Under the pieces are notes generated by a model, which had not been told where the DNA came from, searched no databases, and saw only the letters and a program-made list of their open reading frames with translations. From NCBI RefSeq assembly GCF_022179405.1, contig NZ_BPQT01000046.1:1-64000 (forward strand): a DNA stretch of 64,000 bases. The letters are read 5' to 3'. Source of the DNA: Methylobacterium marchantiae. GTDB taxonomy: Bacteria > Pseudomonadota > Alphaproteobacteria > Rhizobiales > Beijerinckiaceae. Of this stretch, positions 9,793-19,217 are shown one piece after another. The translations under genes were made by a program, and so were the position numbers. Every line of letters begins with the position of its first letter. The first letter of the stretch is position 1.

Positions 9793-12093
9793 ATGGATCA
9801 CCCGGTCGCGTCGCCAAAGCGCTCATCCGCCGCCGGAGGCTGGGGTGCGTTGAAGAGCTGTGGAAAGCATCTTCTGAGTAGCCGTGCCCCGCTTTCCGGC
9901 GCTCGGGCCATGCTCAAGGCCAACCAGCCCGACGGGTTCGATTGTCCTGGCTGCGCTTGGGGTGATCCGGCGCACGGTTCCTCGTTCGAATTCTGCGAGA
10001 ACGGCGTCAAGGCGGTCTCGTGGGAGGCGACCGACAAGCGCACACCACCCAAGTTCTTTGCCAAGCACACCGTGTCGGAGTTGCGCGGGTGGACCGACTA
10101 TGCTCTCGAAGGTGAAGGCCGCCTGACGCATCCCATGCGCTACGATGCTGCGAGCGACTGCTATCTGCCCGTCAGCTGGGACGACGCCTTCGCCGAGATA
10201 GGCACCACCCTGCGCGGTCTCGACAGCCCGAACCGGGCCGAATTCTACACGTCCGGACGCGCCTCCAACGAGGCGGCTTATATCTACCAGCTGTTCGCCA
10301 GGCTCTACGGTACCAACAACTTCCCCGACTGCTCCAACATGTGCCACGAAGCCAGTGGTATCGCCCTCCAGGCGGCCATCGGCATCGGCAAGGGCACTGT
10401 CCTGCTAGAGGATTTCGAGAAGGCGGATGCGATCTTCGTAGTCGGGCAGAACCCCGGCACCAACCATCCGCGCATGCTCGGCGACTTGCGCAAGGCCGCC
10501 ACACGCGGTGCCCGTGTGGTTGTGTTCAACCCCGTGCGCGAGCGCGGCCTGGAGCGTTTCGCCGACCCGCAGAACACCGTGGAGATGCTGCGCGGCTCCA
10601 GTGCTCCAGTGGCGAGCCATTATTACCAGCCGCGTCCGGGCGGCGACATGGCGGCCTTCCGAGGCATCGCCAAGGCGGTCTTCGCTGCCGACAATGCGGC
10701 GCTCGCCGCCGGCCGGCCTTCGGTGCTCGACGTCGCCTTCCTCGCCCATCATGCCGCTGGACACGAAGCCTATCGGGCCGTGGTCGCGGCCACGACCTGG
10801 GATGAGATCGAGGACCAGTCCGGACTGTCTCGCGCCGATATCGAGGTCGCGGCCGATGTCTATCTCGGCGCCGACAAAGTTATCTGCACCTGGGCCATGG
10901 GTGTCACCCAACACAAGCACTCGGTGGCGACCATCCGCGAGATGACCAATGTCATGCTTCTGCGCGGGAACATCGGACGTCCCGGTGCCGGCCTCTGCCC
11001 CGTTCGCGGCCATTCCAACGTGCAGGGCGACCGCACGGTGGGCATCAATGAGAAGCCGCCGGCTTCCCTGCTCGATGCCCTGGAGCGTGAGATCGGCTTC
11101 ACCGCGCCGCGCAAGCACGGCCACAACGTCATCGGAGCCATCGGTGCCATGCTCGACGGATCGTCGAAGGCTTTCATCGGCCTCGGCGGTAACTTCGCCC
11201 GCGCCACGCCGGATACCGCGCTGGTGGCGAAGGCGCTGGCCTCCTGCGAACTCACCGTTCACATCGCGACCAAGCTCAACCACTCGCACCTCGTGCCCGG
11301 GCGCGTCGCCTACCTGTTGCCGTGTATCGGCCGCACCGAGATCGACCGGAATTCGAAGGGCAAGGTCCAGATCGTCACGGTCGAGGATTCCATGAGCATG
11401 GTTCACGGTTCAGGCGGCATCAACAAGCCGGCTTCGCCTGAACTTCGCTCGGAGATCGACATCATCGCCGGCATGGCCGCCGCGACCGTCGGATCGGACA
11501 AGGTCGACTGGGCCGCGCTTGCTGACGACTATGACGGCATCCGTGCGCTGATCGAGCGGACCATTCCGGGTTTTGCCGGCTACAATGCCCGCGTTCGTCG
11601 CCCGCGCGGCTTCATGCTGCGCAACCTCGCCGCCGAGCGCAACTTCGAGACGGCAACCGGCAAGGCGACCTTCTCGGCCGATCCATTGCCGGAGGCGACC
11701 GAGCACCAGCAGGCGCGGGGGAAGGTCGGAACATTCGTGCTCCAGACCTTCCGTAGCCACGATCAATATAACACCACCGTCTACGGACTCGATGACCGCT
11801 ATCGCGGGGTCTACGGCGAGCGCCAGGTGCTGTTTGCCCATCCCGACGATCTGGCCGAGATTCGTGCTGCGGCGGGCGATCGGGTCGATATCGTCGGCCC
11901 GCATGACGATGGCGTCGTGCGGGTCGCCGAAGGCTTCCGTCTCGTCCCGTTCGATATGCCGAGGGGAAGTCTCGCGGGCTATTACCCGGAACTCAACGTC
12001 CTTGTTCCCCTCTCATCTTTCGGCACGGAGAGCGATACGCCAACCTCCAAATCGGTGATGGTCTCGATCCGCCGACCGGTGGAGGCTGCGTGA
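9793..12093 (+). CDS. fdh4A: molybdopterin oxidoreductase, YdeP/FdhF type (candidate formate dehydrogenase Fdh4A)
   Basis: A 766-residue cytoplasmic oxidoreductase of the YdeP branch. The N-terminal cysteines CPGC (51, 54) and FCENG (68) are metal-cluster candidates. Cys184-His185 in SNMCHEASG aligns with the SeCys-His pair of E. coli FdhF, giving a likely metal ligand. FVVGQNPGTNHPRMLGDL and a C-terminal dinucleotide-binding domain follow. ATG 9793 is preceded by AGGA at six bases. The small gene overlapping its 3' end resembles the fdh4AB arrangement described in Methylobacterium extorquens; I recall that pairing from knowledge, so the exact orthology is inferred. No Tat signal is seen. An alternative is a YdeP protein of other function. 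Confidence 0.75.
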   Translation: MDHPVASPKRSSAAGGWGALKSCGKHLLSSRAPLSGARAMLKANQPDGFDCPGCAWGDPAHGSSFEFCENGVKAVSWEATDKRTPPKFFAKHTVSELRGWTDYALEGEGRLTHPMRYDAASDCYLPVSWDDAFAEIGTTLRGLDSPNRAEFYTSGRASNEAAYIYQLFARLYGTNNFPDCSNMCHEASGIALQAAIGIGKGTVLLEDFEKADAIFVVGQNPGTNHPRMLGDLRKAATRGARVVVFNPVRERGLERFADPQNTVEMLRGSSAPVASHYYQPRPGGDMAAFRGIAKAVFAADNAALAAGRPSVLDVAFLAHHAAGHEAYRAVVAATTWDEIEDQSGLSRADIEVAADVYLGADKVICTWAMGVTQHKHSVATIREMTNVMLLRGNIGRPGAGLCPVRGHSNVQGDRTVGINEKPPASLLDALEREIGFTAPRKHGHNVIGAIGAMLDGSSKAFIGLGGNFARATPDTALVAKALASCELTVHIATKLNHSHLVPGRVAYLLPCIGRTEIDRNSKGKVQIVTVEDSMSMVHGSGGINKPASPELRSEIDIIAGMAAATVGSDKVDWAALADDYDGIRALIERTIPGFAGYNARVRRPRGFMLRNLAAERNFETATGKATFSADPLPEATEHQQARGKVGTFVLQTFRSHDQYNTTVYGLDDRYRGVYGERQVLFAHPDDLAEIRAAAGDRVDIVGPHDDGVVRVAEGFRLVPFDMPRGSLAGYYPELNVLVPLSSFGTESDTPTSKSVMVSIRRPVEAA

Positions 12094-12395
12094 GCGCGCC
12101 TCCCGCCGATGCCGAGACCTTCCTAGCCGTCACCGATTCCATCGCCGATCTCCAGCCTGGTCTGTCCAGTCTCGAAGCCGGGTTGCTCGCGGGGCTGTAT
12201 CTGAAGCTCGCCGCCGACAGCCGCAGTTTCGCGCGGGTCTTCGGCGTCGCGCACGCTCTCGTCCTGCGCGCCGTCGAAACACTGTCGACGGAAGCCGAGC
12301 TTCTCGCGGTCACCGAGCGGAACCAGCGTACTCAACGGGCACGCTACGAGGCGACGCCAGCGGGGCTTGCGATTCTGGATCATCTCCACGGCTGA
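12090..12395 (+). CDS. fdh4B: small partner of the molybdopterin oxidoreductase (candidate Fdh4B)
   Basis: A 101-residue soluble, mostly helical protein with no recognised domain. It starts at GTG 12090, which overlaps the stop of the upstream gene (GTGA), so it is co-translated with it. This coupling is the main functional clue: it is probably a subunit or assembly factor of the oxidoreductase. The tail ERNQRTQRARYEATPAGLAILDHL resembles the end of a winged-helix or MarR-like fold, which is only a weak impression. Confidence 0.65.
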   Translation: MSAPPADAETFLAVTDSIADLQPGLSSLEAGLLAGLYLKLAADSRSFARVFGVAHALVLRAVETLSTEAELLAVTERNQRTQRARYEATPAGLAILDHLHG

Positions 12396-12417
12396 ATCGC
12401 CGGGAAGCGATCCCGCA

Positions 12418-13182
12418 TCACGTTCCATAGCTCTGGATCAACGAACCCGCCACCAAGGTCCAACCGTCCACCAGGACGAAGAAGATCAGCTTGAACGGGA
12501 GCGCCACCGTGGCTGGCGGCACCATCATCATACCCACCGCCATCAGGATCGAGGCGACGACGAGGTCGATGATGAGGAAGGGAATGAAGAGAAGGAAGCC
12601 GATCTCGAAGGCGCGCCTCAACTCCGAGATCATGAAGGCCGGCGTGACGATCTCGAGGCCGATGGCTTCGGGGCCGGCGGGAGCGGGGGCCTTGGCCATA
12701 TCGAGGAAGAGCTTCAGATCCTTCTCGCGGACGTTCTTCAACATGAAGGTCTTGAACGGGGCGGATGCCCTGTCGAAGGCGACGCCCTGCGTGATCTGTC
12801 CGGCGATCAGCGGCTCGATGCCGGTGCGGTAGGCCTCGCGCGCGGTCGGCGCCATAACGAAGGCGGTGAGGAACAGCGCGAGGCTTGTGATCACCGCATT
12901 CGGCGGTGCGCTCTGGGTGCCTAGAGCCGAGCGCAAAATGGAGAGGACCACTACGATCCGCGTGAACGAGGTCGCCATTACGAGGACTGACGGCGCGAGC
13001 GCCAGGACGGTAATGAGAGCGACGAGTTGAAGCGCCCGCTCGGTCACGCCCCCCTGACCAAGATCGACCGAAAGGCTCTGCGCCTCGGCCGCGCCGATCC
13101 CGACCGCGAGGAAGCCGCCTGCCGTCAGGACGAAGCCGGCGGCTTGGAGGCGAGGCGAGGGCGTTCGGATCACAGGTTTCAT
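12418..13182 (-). CDS. fliP: flagellar type III export protein FliP
   Basis: A 254-residue membrane protein of the flagellar export gate. A signal-like first helix (about 10-35, ending GAAEAQ) leads into the characteristic core: ITVLALAPSVLVMATSFTRI, TFMLKNVREKDLKLF, and FMISELRRAFEIGFLLFIPFLIIDLVVAS. Four hydrophobic segments fit FliP. The start is taken at ATG 13182; an in-frame upstream ATG at 13257 would add 25 residues without family support. It lies apart from flgLKE, separated by an M3 peptidase gene, and is convergent with the candidate fdh4B. Confidence 0.95.
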   Translation of the reverse strand: MKPVIRTPSPRLQAAGFVLTAGGFLAVGIGAAEAQSLSVDLGQGGVTERALQLVALITVLALAPSVLVMATSFTRIVVVLSILRSALGTQSAPPNAVITSLALFLTAFVMAPTAREAYRTGIEPLIAGQITQGVAFDRASAPFKTFMLKNVREKDLKLFLDMAKAPAPAGPEAIGLEIVTPAFMISELRRAFEIGFLLFIPFLIIDLVVASILMAVGMMMVPPATVALPFKLIFFVLVDGWTLVAGSLIQSYGT

Positions 13183-13371
13183 AGCGGGCGGCAAACTGCG
13201 TCCCCTGAGGCTCGGGCGCAAGCCGCCGGTACGATAAGAAGGCTTGATCGAGAGCAAAGAGGCTTCGCCTCGTCAACGGGCGGCACCGATCCGGGAATGC
13301 CGATGGAATTCTTTGCGCTGGCCCCCTGGGATGGCTAGGTTCCCTCGAACAGGGCCGGCCGACGCTGAAGG

Positions 13372-15450
13372 ATGATGATGACGAACCCAGCCGCTACCGA
13401 AGCCCGGGACATCGGACCGTTCGCCGAAGCCGTATGGCAGACGCCGTTCGGCCTTCCGCCCTTCGAACGCATCCGGCCGGAGCATTTTCTGCCCGCCTTC
13501 GAGACAGCTCTCGACACGCACGATTCCGAGATTGCCGCTATCGCCGGCAATGCCGAAGCGGCGAGCTTCGCCAACACCGTTGAAGCCCTGGAGCGCGCGG
13601 GCCTCGATCTCGACCGCGTCGCCTCGGTCTTCTTCAACCTCAGCGGCAGCAATACCAGTCCCGAACTTCAGGCCGTGGAGCGGGCCATGGCGCCGCGACT
13701 CGCCCGCCATGGCAGTGCCATTTACCTCAATCCTCTGCTCTGGGAGCGGATCGCCGCAGTCGATGCGGATGCCGAGAACCTCGTAGACGAAGAGCGCCGC
13801 GTCCTCGATCGCTACCGCACGCGGTTCCGGCGGGCAGGGTCGGATCTCGCGCCCGACGCCAAGGCGCGGATGGCGGAGATCGCGGGGCGCATGGCCGAAC
13901 TCGGCACCAATTTCAGCCAGAATTTGTTAGCGGATGAAGGCGCCTTCATTCTTCCGCTAGACGGTGATGGCGATCTTGCCGGTCTCCCCGATTTTCTTCT
14001 GTCCGCCGCAGCCAGTGCAGCCAAGGATCGCGGCGGAGAGCATGGTCACGTAATCACCCTGTCGCGCTCGCTGATCGAGCCTTTCCTGGTATTCTCGACT
14101 CGCCGCGACCTGCGCGAGAAGGCCTACCAGGCCTGGATCCGCCGCGGCGAGAGTGGCGGCGCCACCGACAATCGGACGATCATTGCCGAGATCGTCGCGC
14201 TTCGCGCCGAGCGGGCCCGCCTGCTCGGCTTCGACAGCTTCGCCCACTTCAAGCTGTCGGACACCATGGCGGGATCGCCGGACGCGGCCATGGACCTTCT
14301 GCGCAATGTTTGGACGCCGGCCCATGCCCGGGCCGGCACCGAACGCGACCGTCTGCAGGCGCTGGCGTCGGCCGAAGGCGCCAACATCGCCATTGGACCA
14401 CACGATTGGCGCCATTACGCCGAGAAGCTTCGGCGTGCCGAGCACGACCTAGATGAGGGAGAGATCAAGCCCTACCTACCTCTCGACGGCGTCATCGCGG
14501 CCTCGTTCGACACAGCCGAGCGCTTGTTCGATCTGCGCTTCGAGGAACTGATCGACTTCCCCCGCTATCATCCGGACGTGCGCGCCTGGGCCGTGCGCAA
14601 TGCCGATGGTTCGGAGGTCGGCCTCTTCCTCGGCGATTATTTCGCGCGCTCGTCGAAGCGCAGTGGTGCCTGGATGAGTGCCTTCCGTTCGCAGGAGCGG
14701 CTCAACGGGACCATCACGCCGATCATCGTCAATGTGATGAATTTCGCCAAGGCACCGGACGGTGAGACGCCGCTCCTGTCCTTCGATGATGCGCGCACAC
14801 TGTTTCATGAATTCGGCCATGCTCTGCACGGGCTGTTGTCGAACGTGACCTATCCGCTCCTCTCTGGCACAGCGGTGGCCGGCGATTTCGTTGAATTGCC
14901 GTCTCAGCTGTATGAGCACTGGCTCGAACAGCCTCAAGTTCTGCGCGCCCACGCGAAGCATTATCGCACCGGCGAGCCTATGCCGGAGGAATTGCTGAAG
15001 CGGCTGCTAGCGGCGCGGGCCTTCAACCAGGGCTTCTCGACGATCGAATATACCGCTTCGGCCATCGTCGACATGACACTGCACCTGTCGAGTGCGGGCG
15101 AGAATGGGCTCGACGTGCTGGCCTTCGAGGCAGATGCGCTGCAGCGCATCGGCATGCCAGCGGAGATCTCCATGCGGCATCGCTCACCGCATTTCGCGCA
15201 TATCTTCTCTGGCGACAGTTATGCCGCCGGCTATTACAGCTACCTCTGGTCTGAGGTTCTGGATGCCGATGCGTTCGATGCGTTCCGCGAGGCTGGGGAC
15301 ATCTTCGATCGCGAGACGGCGGCGCGCCTGCGCAAGTTCGTCTACGGAGCCGGAAACCTGCGTGATCCCGGCGAAGCCTATATTGCCTTCCGCGGTCGAC
15401 TGCCGAGTATCGACCCGTTGTTGCGCAAGCGCGGTCTGGCCGCGGCCTGA
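13372..15450 (+). CDS. M3-family zinc oligopeptidase (Dcp/oligopeptidase A type)
   Basis: A 692-residue cytoplasmic metallopeptidase. The zinc site HEFGH is at 479-483, with the third ligand expected at the Glu of DFVELPSQ about 28 residues later. The family C-terminus HIFSGDSYAAGYYSYLWSEVLDADAF is intact. Length fits the Dcp/PrlC group (about 680). It trims peptides, for example degraded signal peptides or dipeptidyl substrates; the exact specificity is not readable. Three ATG codons overlap at the start (13372). Its stop is one base from the flgL stop on the other strand. Confidence 0.93.
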   Translation: MMMTNPAATEARDIGPFAEAVWQTPFGLPPFERIRPEHFLPAFETALDTHDSEIAAIAGNAEAASFANTVEALERAGLDLDRVASVFFNLSGSNTSPELQAVERAMAPRLARHGSAIYLNPLLWERIAAVDADAENLVDEERRVLDRYRTRFRRAGSDLAPDAKARMAEIAGRMAELGTNFSQNLLADEGAFILPLDGDGDLAGLPDFLLSAAASAAKDRGGEHGHVITLSRSLIEPFLVFSTRRDLREKAYQAWIRRGESGGATDNRTIIAEIVALRAERARLLGFDSFAHFKLSDTMAGSPDAAMDLLRNVWTPAHARAGTERDRLQALASAEGANIAIGPHDWRHYAEKLRRAEHDLDEGEIKPYLPLDGVIAASFDTAERLFDLRFEELIDFPRYHPDVRAWAVRNADGSEVGLFLGDYFARSSKRSGAWMSAFRSQERLNGTITPIIVNVMNFAKAPDGETPLLSFDDARTLFHEFGHALHGLLSNVTYPLLSGTAVAGDFVELPSQLYEHWLEQPQVLRAHAKHYRTGEPMPEELLKRLLAARAFNQGFSTIEYTASAIVDMTLHLSSAGENGLDVLAFEADALQRIGMPAEISMRHRSPHFAHIFSGDSYAAGYYSYLWSEVLDADAFDAFREAGDIFDRETAARLRKFVYGAGNLRDPGEAYIAFRGRLPSIDPLLRKRGLAAA

Positions 15451-15451
15451 T

Positions 15452-17242
15452 TCAGCCGAGGTAGTTCACGAGGGTCAGTTTCGAGAGCATCGATGTGACC
15501 TGATAGCTTGCCTGGAGCTGCGTCTGCAGCGCCAGGAGCTTGGCGGTCACCTCCTCGGTAGACACGGTGTCGACCCCGTCGAGGCTGTCCTGCAGCGCAG
15601 CTCGGGTGGAGCTGTTCTGCGATTTGGCATCCGCCATGCTTTTGGCAGCGAGGCTCAGCTCGCTGGCGATTCCCTTCACGCCGTCCTGCCCACTGCTCGA
15701 CGACAGCAGGGAGCGCGACCGCTCGGCGATGGCGAGATAGCGCGCCTCCTCCTTGGATCCTGTCTGCGTCGTGGTGAAGCTCTGCACCGCTACCTGCGCG
15801 ATGCCGGCGAGAACCGAGCGGATCGGCGCCTCGTTGGCCTGCGCGCCGATATTCAGCTTGCGGTCGGCCCCGACCTGGACTGTCGCCGTCGCGCGAGGAT
15901 CGCTGGAGGTGTCGTCCCCGGTGTACCAGATGACGGTCTTCGTGCTGGCCTGCTCGGCGTAGCCGTTGCCGTCCGCCGACACTCTGCGCGGAGCTAGGCC
16001 GGCCGAGCTCGAACCCGCGAAGAAGTCCTGCGAGGCCCGCGATGCCGAACTGGCCGAAAGAGTCGTTCCCGCTGCCTGCTTCAGGGCGTTCGAAAGGGCT
16101 GTCGAGATGTTGCCCGCTACGTCTCCGGTGAGCGAGAACTCGCTCGTCGACGTGGAATCCGCCGTAGCCTTGGCTGTTAGAGTGATCGTCTGAGTCGTTC
16201 CGTCGCGCAGTCCGAGATTGAAGGTCAGCGTGTCTCCCGCCGTTGGCGGAGTATTGACGGTCAGCGCCACCGAGGCGGGCGCCCCGGTCCCGAAATTCGC
16301 AGCCAGGCCGAGGGACGCGTCGCCCTGGATGCTTGCGACCGGCTTGCCTGCGAACCGGGCGTTCAAGGCCGCCGCGGTCTCGGCTGCGGTGCCGAGCTTG
16401 ATCGTGTCGGTCGAACCGGCCGGAGGGTTCGCCGTCAGGGTGAGGTCGGTGAAGGTCTGCGTCCCATCCGGTTGATTCACGGCGACGCGGATTCGGTCGC
16501 CATCCTTCGGGGCGTTCGCGACCGTGAAGGTGACGTCCGGTGCAGTGCCGCCCATCGTTGCGCCGGCCGTGATGGCCGTCGGATTGGAACTCGTGGCCGA
16601 GACGAGGTTGAACCCGAAATTGGCTCGCGCCTCGGTCCCTGCAGCGCCCGTCCCCTCCTCGCTGACCGTCACGGTTTGGCCCGACACGCTCGTGGAGACG
16701 CGGCCATTCCCGTTTGGTCCGATATCGGCGGCGACCTGCTCGCTCACAGTGGTCTTGAGACCGTCGAGCCCCCGGCTCGCCACCCCGTTCAGGATTGCGT
16801 CCGACGAAGCCACGGGCGGCGCGTCGGTGGCCCGTCCACCGAAGACGTAGTTGCCTGCTACCTCTTGGTTTAGAGCCTCGACCGCCGCGTCGAGACTGTT
16901 TCTGGCGCTCTGCACGACGGTGCCGGCCGCAATGGCGCTTGTGGCTGTCAGCGAGGCCTGTACTGCGTCGCCCAGGGTGGCGACCTGCGTCACCGCCGTG
17001 GTGGTCAGTTTCACCCGCGTATTGTTCGCGGTGATGGCCGCGTCATATCCGTCGAGAGCGCTGAGGGAGGCATGAGCGCTGAGACTCGTAGTCCGCGCCG
17101 CGCCGATGCCGCCATAGGTCTCGGAGTTGCGGCCCGTCGCCAATTGGCCGGCCAGCGTGTCGAGCCGGCTCTTCAGGCCTACCAGGTTCGTCGTATTGCG
17201 ATCCTGGAAATATGTGCCGGCCGTGAAGGCGTTGATCGTCAT
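15452..17242 (-). CDS. flgL: flagellar hook-filament junction protein FlgL, enlarged
   Basis: A 596-residue flagellin-superfamily protein; the enteric FlgL has about 317. The conserved N-terminal helical region (NLVGLKSRLDTLAGQLATGRNSETYGG) and the C-terminal one (QDSLDGVDTVSTEEVTAKLLALQTQLQASY) are typical of FlgL. The extra length lies in the middle (about 190-450), a Thr/Ala/Gly-rich surface domain with repeated TLTAN/TLTAKA patterns. It is the hook-associated protein between hook and filament. It lies 60 bases downstream of flgK on the same strand. Confidence 0.88.
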   Translation of the reverse strand: MTINAFTAGTYFQDRNTTNLVGLKSRLDTLAGQLATGRNSETYGGIGAARTTSLSAHASLSALDGYDAAITANNTRVKLTTTAVTQVATLGDAVQASLTATSAIAAGTVVQSARNSLDAAVEALNQEVAGNYVFGGRATDAPPVASSDAILNGVASRGLDGLKTTVSEQVAADIGPNGNGRVSTSVSGQTVTVSEEGTGAAGTEARANFGFNLVSATSSNPTAITAGATMGGTAPDVTFTVANAPKDGDRIRVAVNQPDGTQTFTDLTLTANPPAGSTDTIKLGTAAETAAALNARFAGKPVASIQGDASLGLAANFGTGAPASVALTVNTPPTAGDTLTFNLGLRDGTTQTITLTAKATADSTSTSEFSLTGDVAGNISTALSNALKQAAGTTLSASSASRASQDFFAGSSSAGLAPRRVSADGNGYAEQASTKTVIWYTGDDTSSDPRATATVQVGADRKLNIGAQANEAPIRSVLAGIAQVAVQSFTTTQTGSKEEARYLAIAERSRSLLSSSSGQDGVKGIASELSLAAKSMADAKSQNSSTRAALQDSLDGVDTVSTEEVTAKLLALQTQLQASYQVTSMLSKLTLVNYLG

Positions 17243-17302
17243 CGTGACCTCGGCGGAGTGAACGTCGAACAGGGGCTGTCAGGGATCGGCGGAAACCGTT
17301 CG

Positions 17303-19180
17303 CTAGATCCGGAGGAGGGTATCCATCATGTCGCGTGCGGCCGTCAGCACCCGTGCATTGGCGCTGTAGGCGGTCTGCAGTTCGACGAGCTTGGACATTT
17401 CCTCGTCGATGCTGACGCCGGACGAGCTGGCGAACCGGCTCTGGGCTGTAGCCAGAGCGATGCCTTGGCCCTCGTCGAGGTTCTGCGCGGTTGCTGCGGC
17501 GGCGCCCTGCGCGTCGATGATACGCTGGGTGAAGTCCTGCACCGAGGACGTGTAGGGCGCGCTGATGCCGCCGATCCCGCTCGCCGCCGAGAAGGTGCGG
17601 CTCGCGCTGGTCAGGGCGTCGTAGAAATATTGCGGTCTCGTCGCATCGCTGGTCTGGGTCGACGTTGACGACTTCACCAGCGTATCGGTCTTGGCGACCA
17701 CCGTCGGGTTCACCGTGATGCGCTGGGCAAACCCAGTCAGCTGCGATCCACCGTCGAATGAGCCCGTGTACAGACTGCCCTTGCCATTGGAATCGATGAA
17801 GAGGGGGATCTGAGTTTGGCCGTTCTGAACGTCCGTGGGCGAACCCGACTGGGTGACGCTGGCGCTGATGCCCTGGATCGCAGGAGCACCGCTGCCGGTC
17901 TTCGCCAGGATTCGCACGCCCCCCGCGCCGATGCCGGTCTGTGCCGTCACGGCGAAGGTCGAGCCGAGTGCATTGGCAATCGCGGTGCTGATGCTGGTCG
18001 GATCGCTGGTCACGGTGATCGGAACGATGGTGGCCGACGGGTCGCTGGTATCGGCCGGGTTTACGGTAGCTGCCGGAGACTTGTTCGACGGCATCAGGAT
18101 CAGGTTGCGCTGCGTCCCCGACGCATCCTTCAGACTGATCCTGATGGCATTGCCGGCGCTCAAGCCCGTGAGATCGATGTCGAAACCGTCCCCGACAGAT
18201 GTCGACGCGGCCGTTCCCATTGCGGATTTGTCCGAGAGCGAGCGCGAGAGACCGGCCGCGAGATCGTCGAGCTGACGCTGAGCCTGAGGTAGCACCGTGT
18301 CGCGCAGCTCAATGCCGGCGGCCAGCGACCCCGAGCGGATAGCGTTCGAGGCCACGAGATCGATCTTGGCGCCGCCCGGCGTGGTCGCCGTAATGGTCCC
18401 GACGCCGCGCTTCGCCGGATCGGTCGAATAGGTCGAGTCCGGCGTCAGCGTCCCGCGTCCGTCGAAGCTCAAGCTCGCGGCCGCTCCCCTGTCCACCAGG
18501 GTAACGCCGGACGCCGTGATGACCGTGACGGTGCCGTCCCGCTGCGGCGAGGTCTGCACATCGAGATAGCCGGAGAGCGAGTTGATGGTCTGATCGCGTT
18601 GGTCGAGGAGATCGGCCTTGGCCGAATCGTCGTTCGTCGCGGCGATTTTCGTATTGAGCGCTGCGATCGAAGACAGAAGGCCGCTCGCTGTCGTCGTGTC
18701 GTTGGAGAGCTGGTTCTCCGTGGCCGTTCGAAGCGATTGCACGCCGTCGGCGATAGTCCCGATCTTCGAAGCGAGGTTCGAGGCCGCCGAGACGACGGTG
18801 GAGCGGGCGGGAGCCGAGGTCGGGTCCGCCGCGAGTGTCTGAAGCGCGAGAGTAAAGTCGTTCATCACGCCGTCGAGGGCGGTCGTCGTGCCGGGCGTGC
18901 CGTAGAGTTTGTCGAGTTGGGTCCGAACGTCCGCCATCATGCTCGTGTAGGACGACCCCGAGGTCTCGAGGCGCAACTGTTTGAGAGCCGCGTCGTCGAG
19001 GATTCGGCCAATCGTACCGATGGCAACGCCGGAATTCCCGACTCCCTGCGCGACGGTATCGAGCGTGCGTTTGACGTAGCCGGCGGTGCCGACGTTCGCG
19101 ATGTTCTGCGAGACGACGCCGATGGCGGCCTGAGTGGTCTTCAGGCCGGCAGCTGCGGTACTCAGGGCTGTGAACGACAC
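17303..19180 (-). CDS. flgK: flagellar hook-associated protein FlgK
   Basis: A 625-residue HAP1 protein. The N-terminus (ALSTAAAGLKTTQAAIGVVSQNIANVGTAGYVKR) is the rod/hook family signature, and the C-terminus (SIDEEMSKLVELQTAYSANARVLTAARDMMDTLLRI) is the FlgK-type coiled region. It forms the first hook-filament junction ring. It starts at GTG 19180, after a GAAGGAAGG ribosome binding site. It lies between flgE and flgL in the expected assembly order, with 37 and 60 base gaps. Confidence 0.95.
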   Translation of the reverse strand: MSFTALSTAAAGLKTTQAAIGVVSQNIANVGTAGYVKRTLDTVAQGVGNSGVAIGTIGRILDDAALKQLRLETSGSSYTSMMADVRTQLDKLYGTPGTTTALDGVMNDFTLALQTLAADPTSAPARSTVVSAASNLASKIGTIADGVQSLRTATENQLSNDTTTASGLLSSIAALNTKIAATNDDSAKADLLDQRDQTINSLSGYLDVQTSPQRDGTVTVITASGVTLVDRGAAASLSFDGRGTLTPDSTYSTDPAKRGVGTITATTPGGAKIDLVASNAIRSGSLAAGIELRDTVLPQAQRQLDDLAAGLSRSLSDKSAMGTAASTSVGDGFDIDLTGLSAGNAIRISLKDASGTQRNLILMPSNKSPAATVNPADTSDPSATIVPITVTSDPTSISTAIANALGSTFAVTAQTGIGAGGVRILAKTGSGAPAIQGISASVTQSGSPTDVQNGQTQIPLFIDSNGKGSLYTGSFDGGSQLTGFAQRITVNPTVVAKTDTLVKSSTSTQTSDATRPQYFYDALTSASRTFSAASGIGGISAPYTSSVQDFTQRIIDAQGAAAATAQNLDEGQGIALATAQSRFASSSGVSIDEEMSKLVELQTAYSANARVLTAARDMMDTLLRI

Positions 19181-19217
19181 GGTCGCCTTCCTTCTACGTC
19201 ACTGGATGTCTCAGCTT

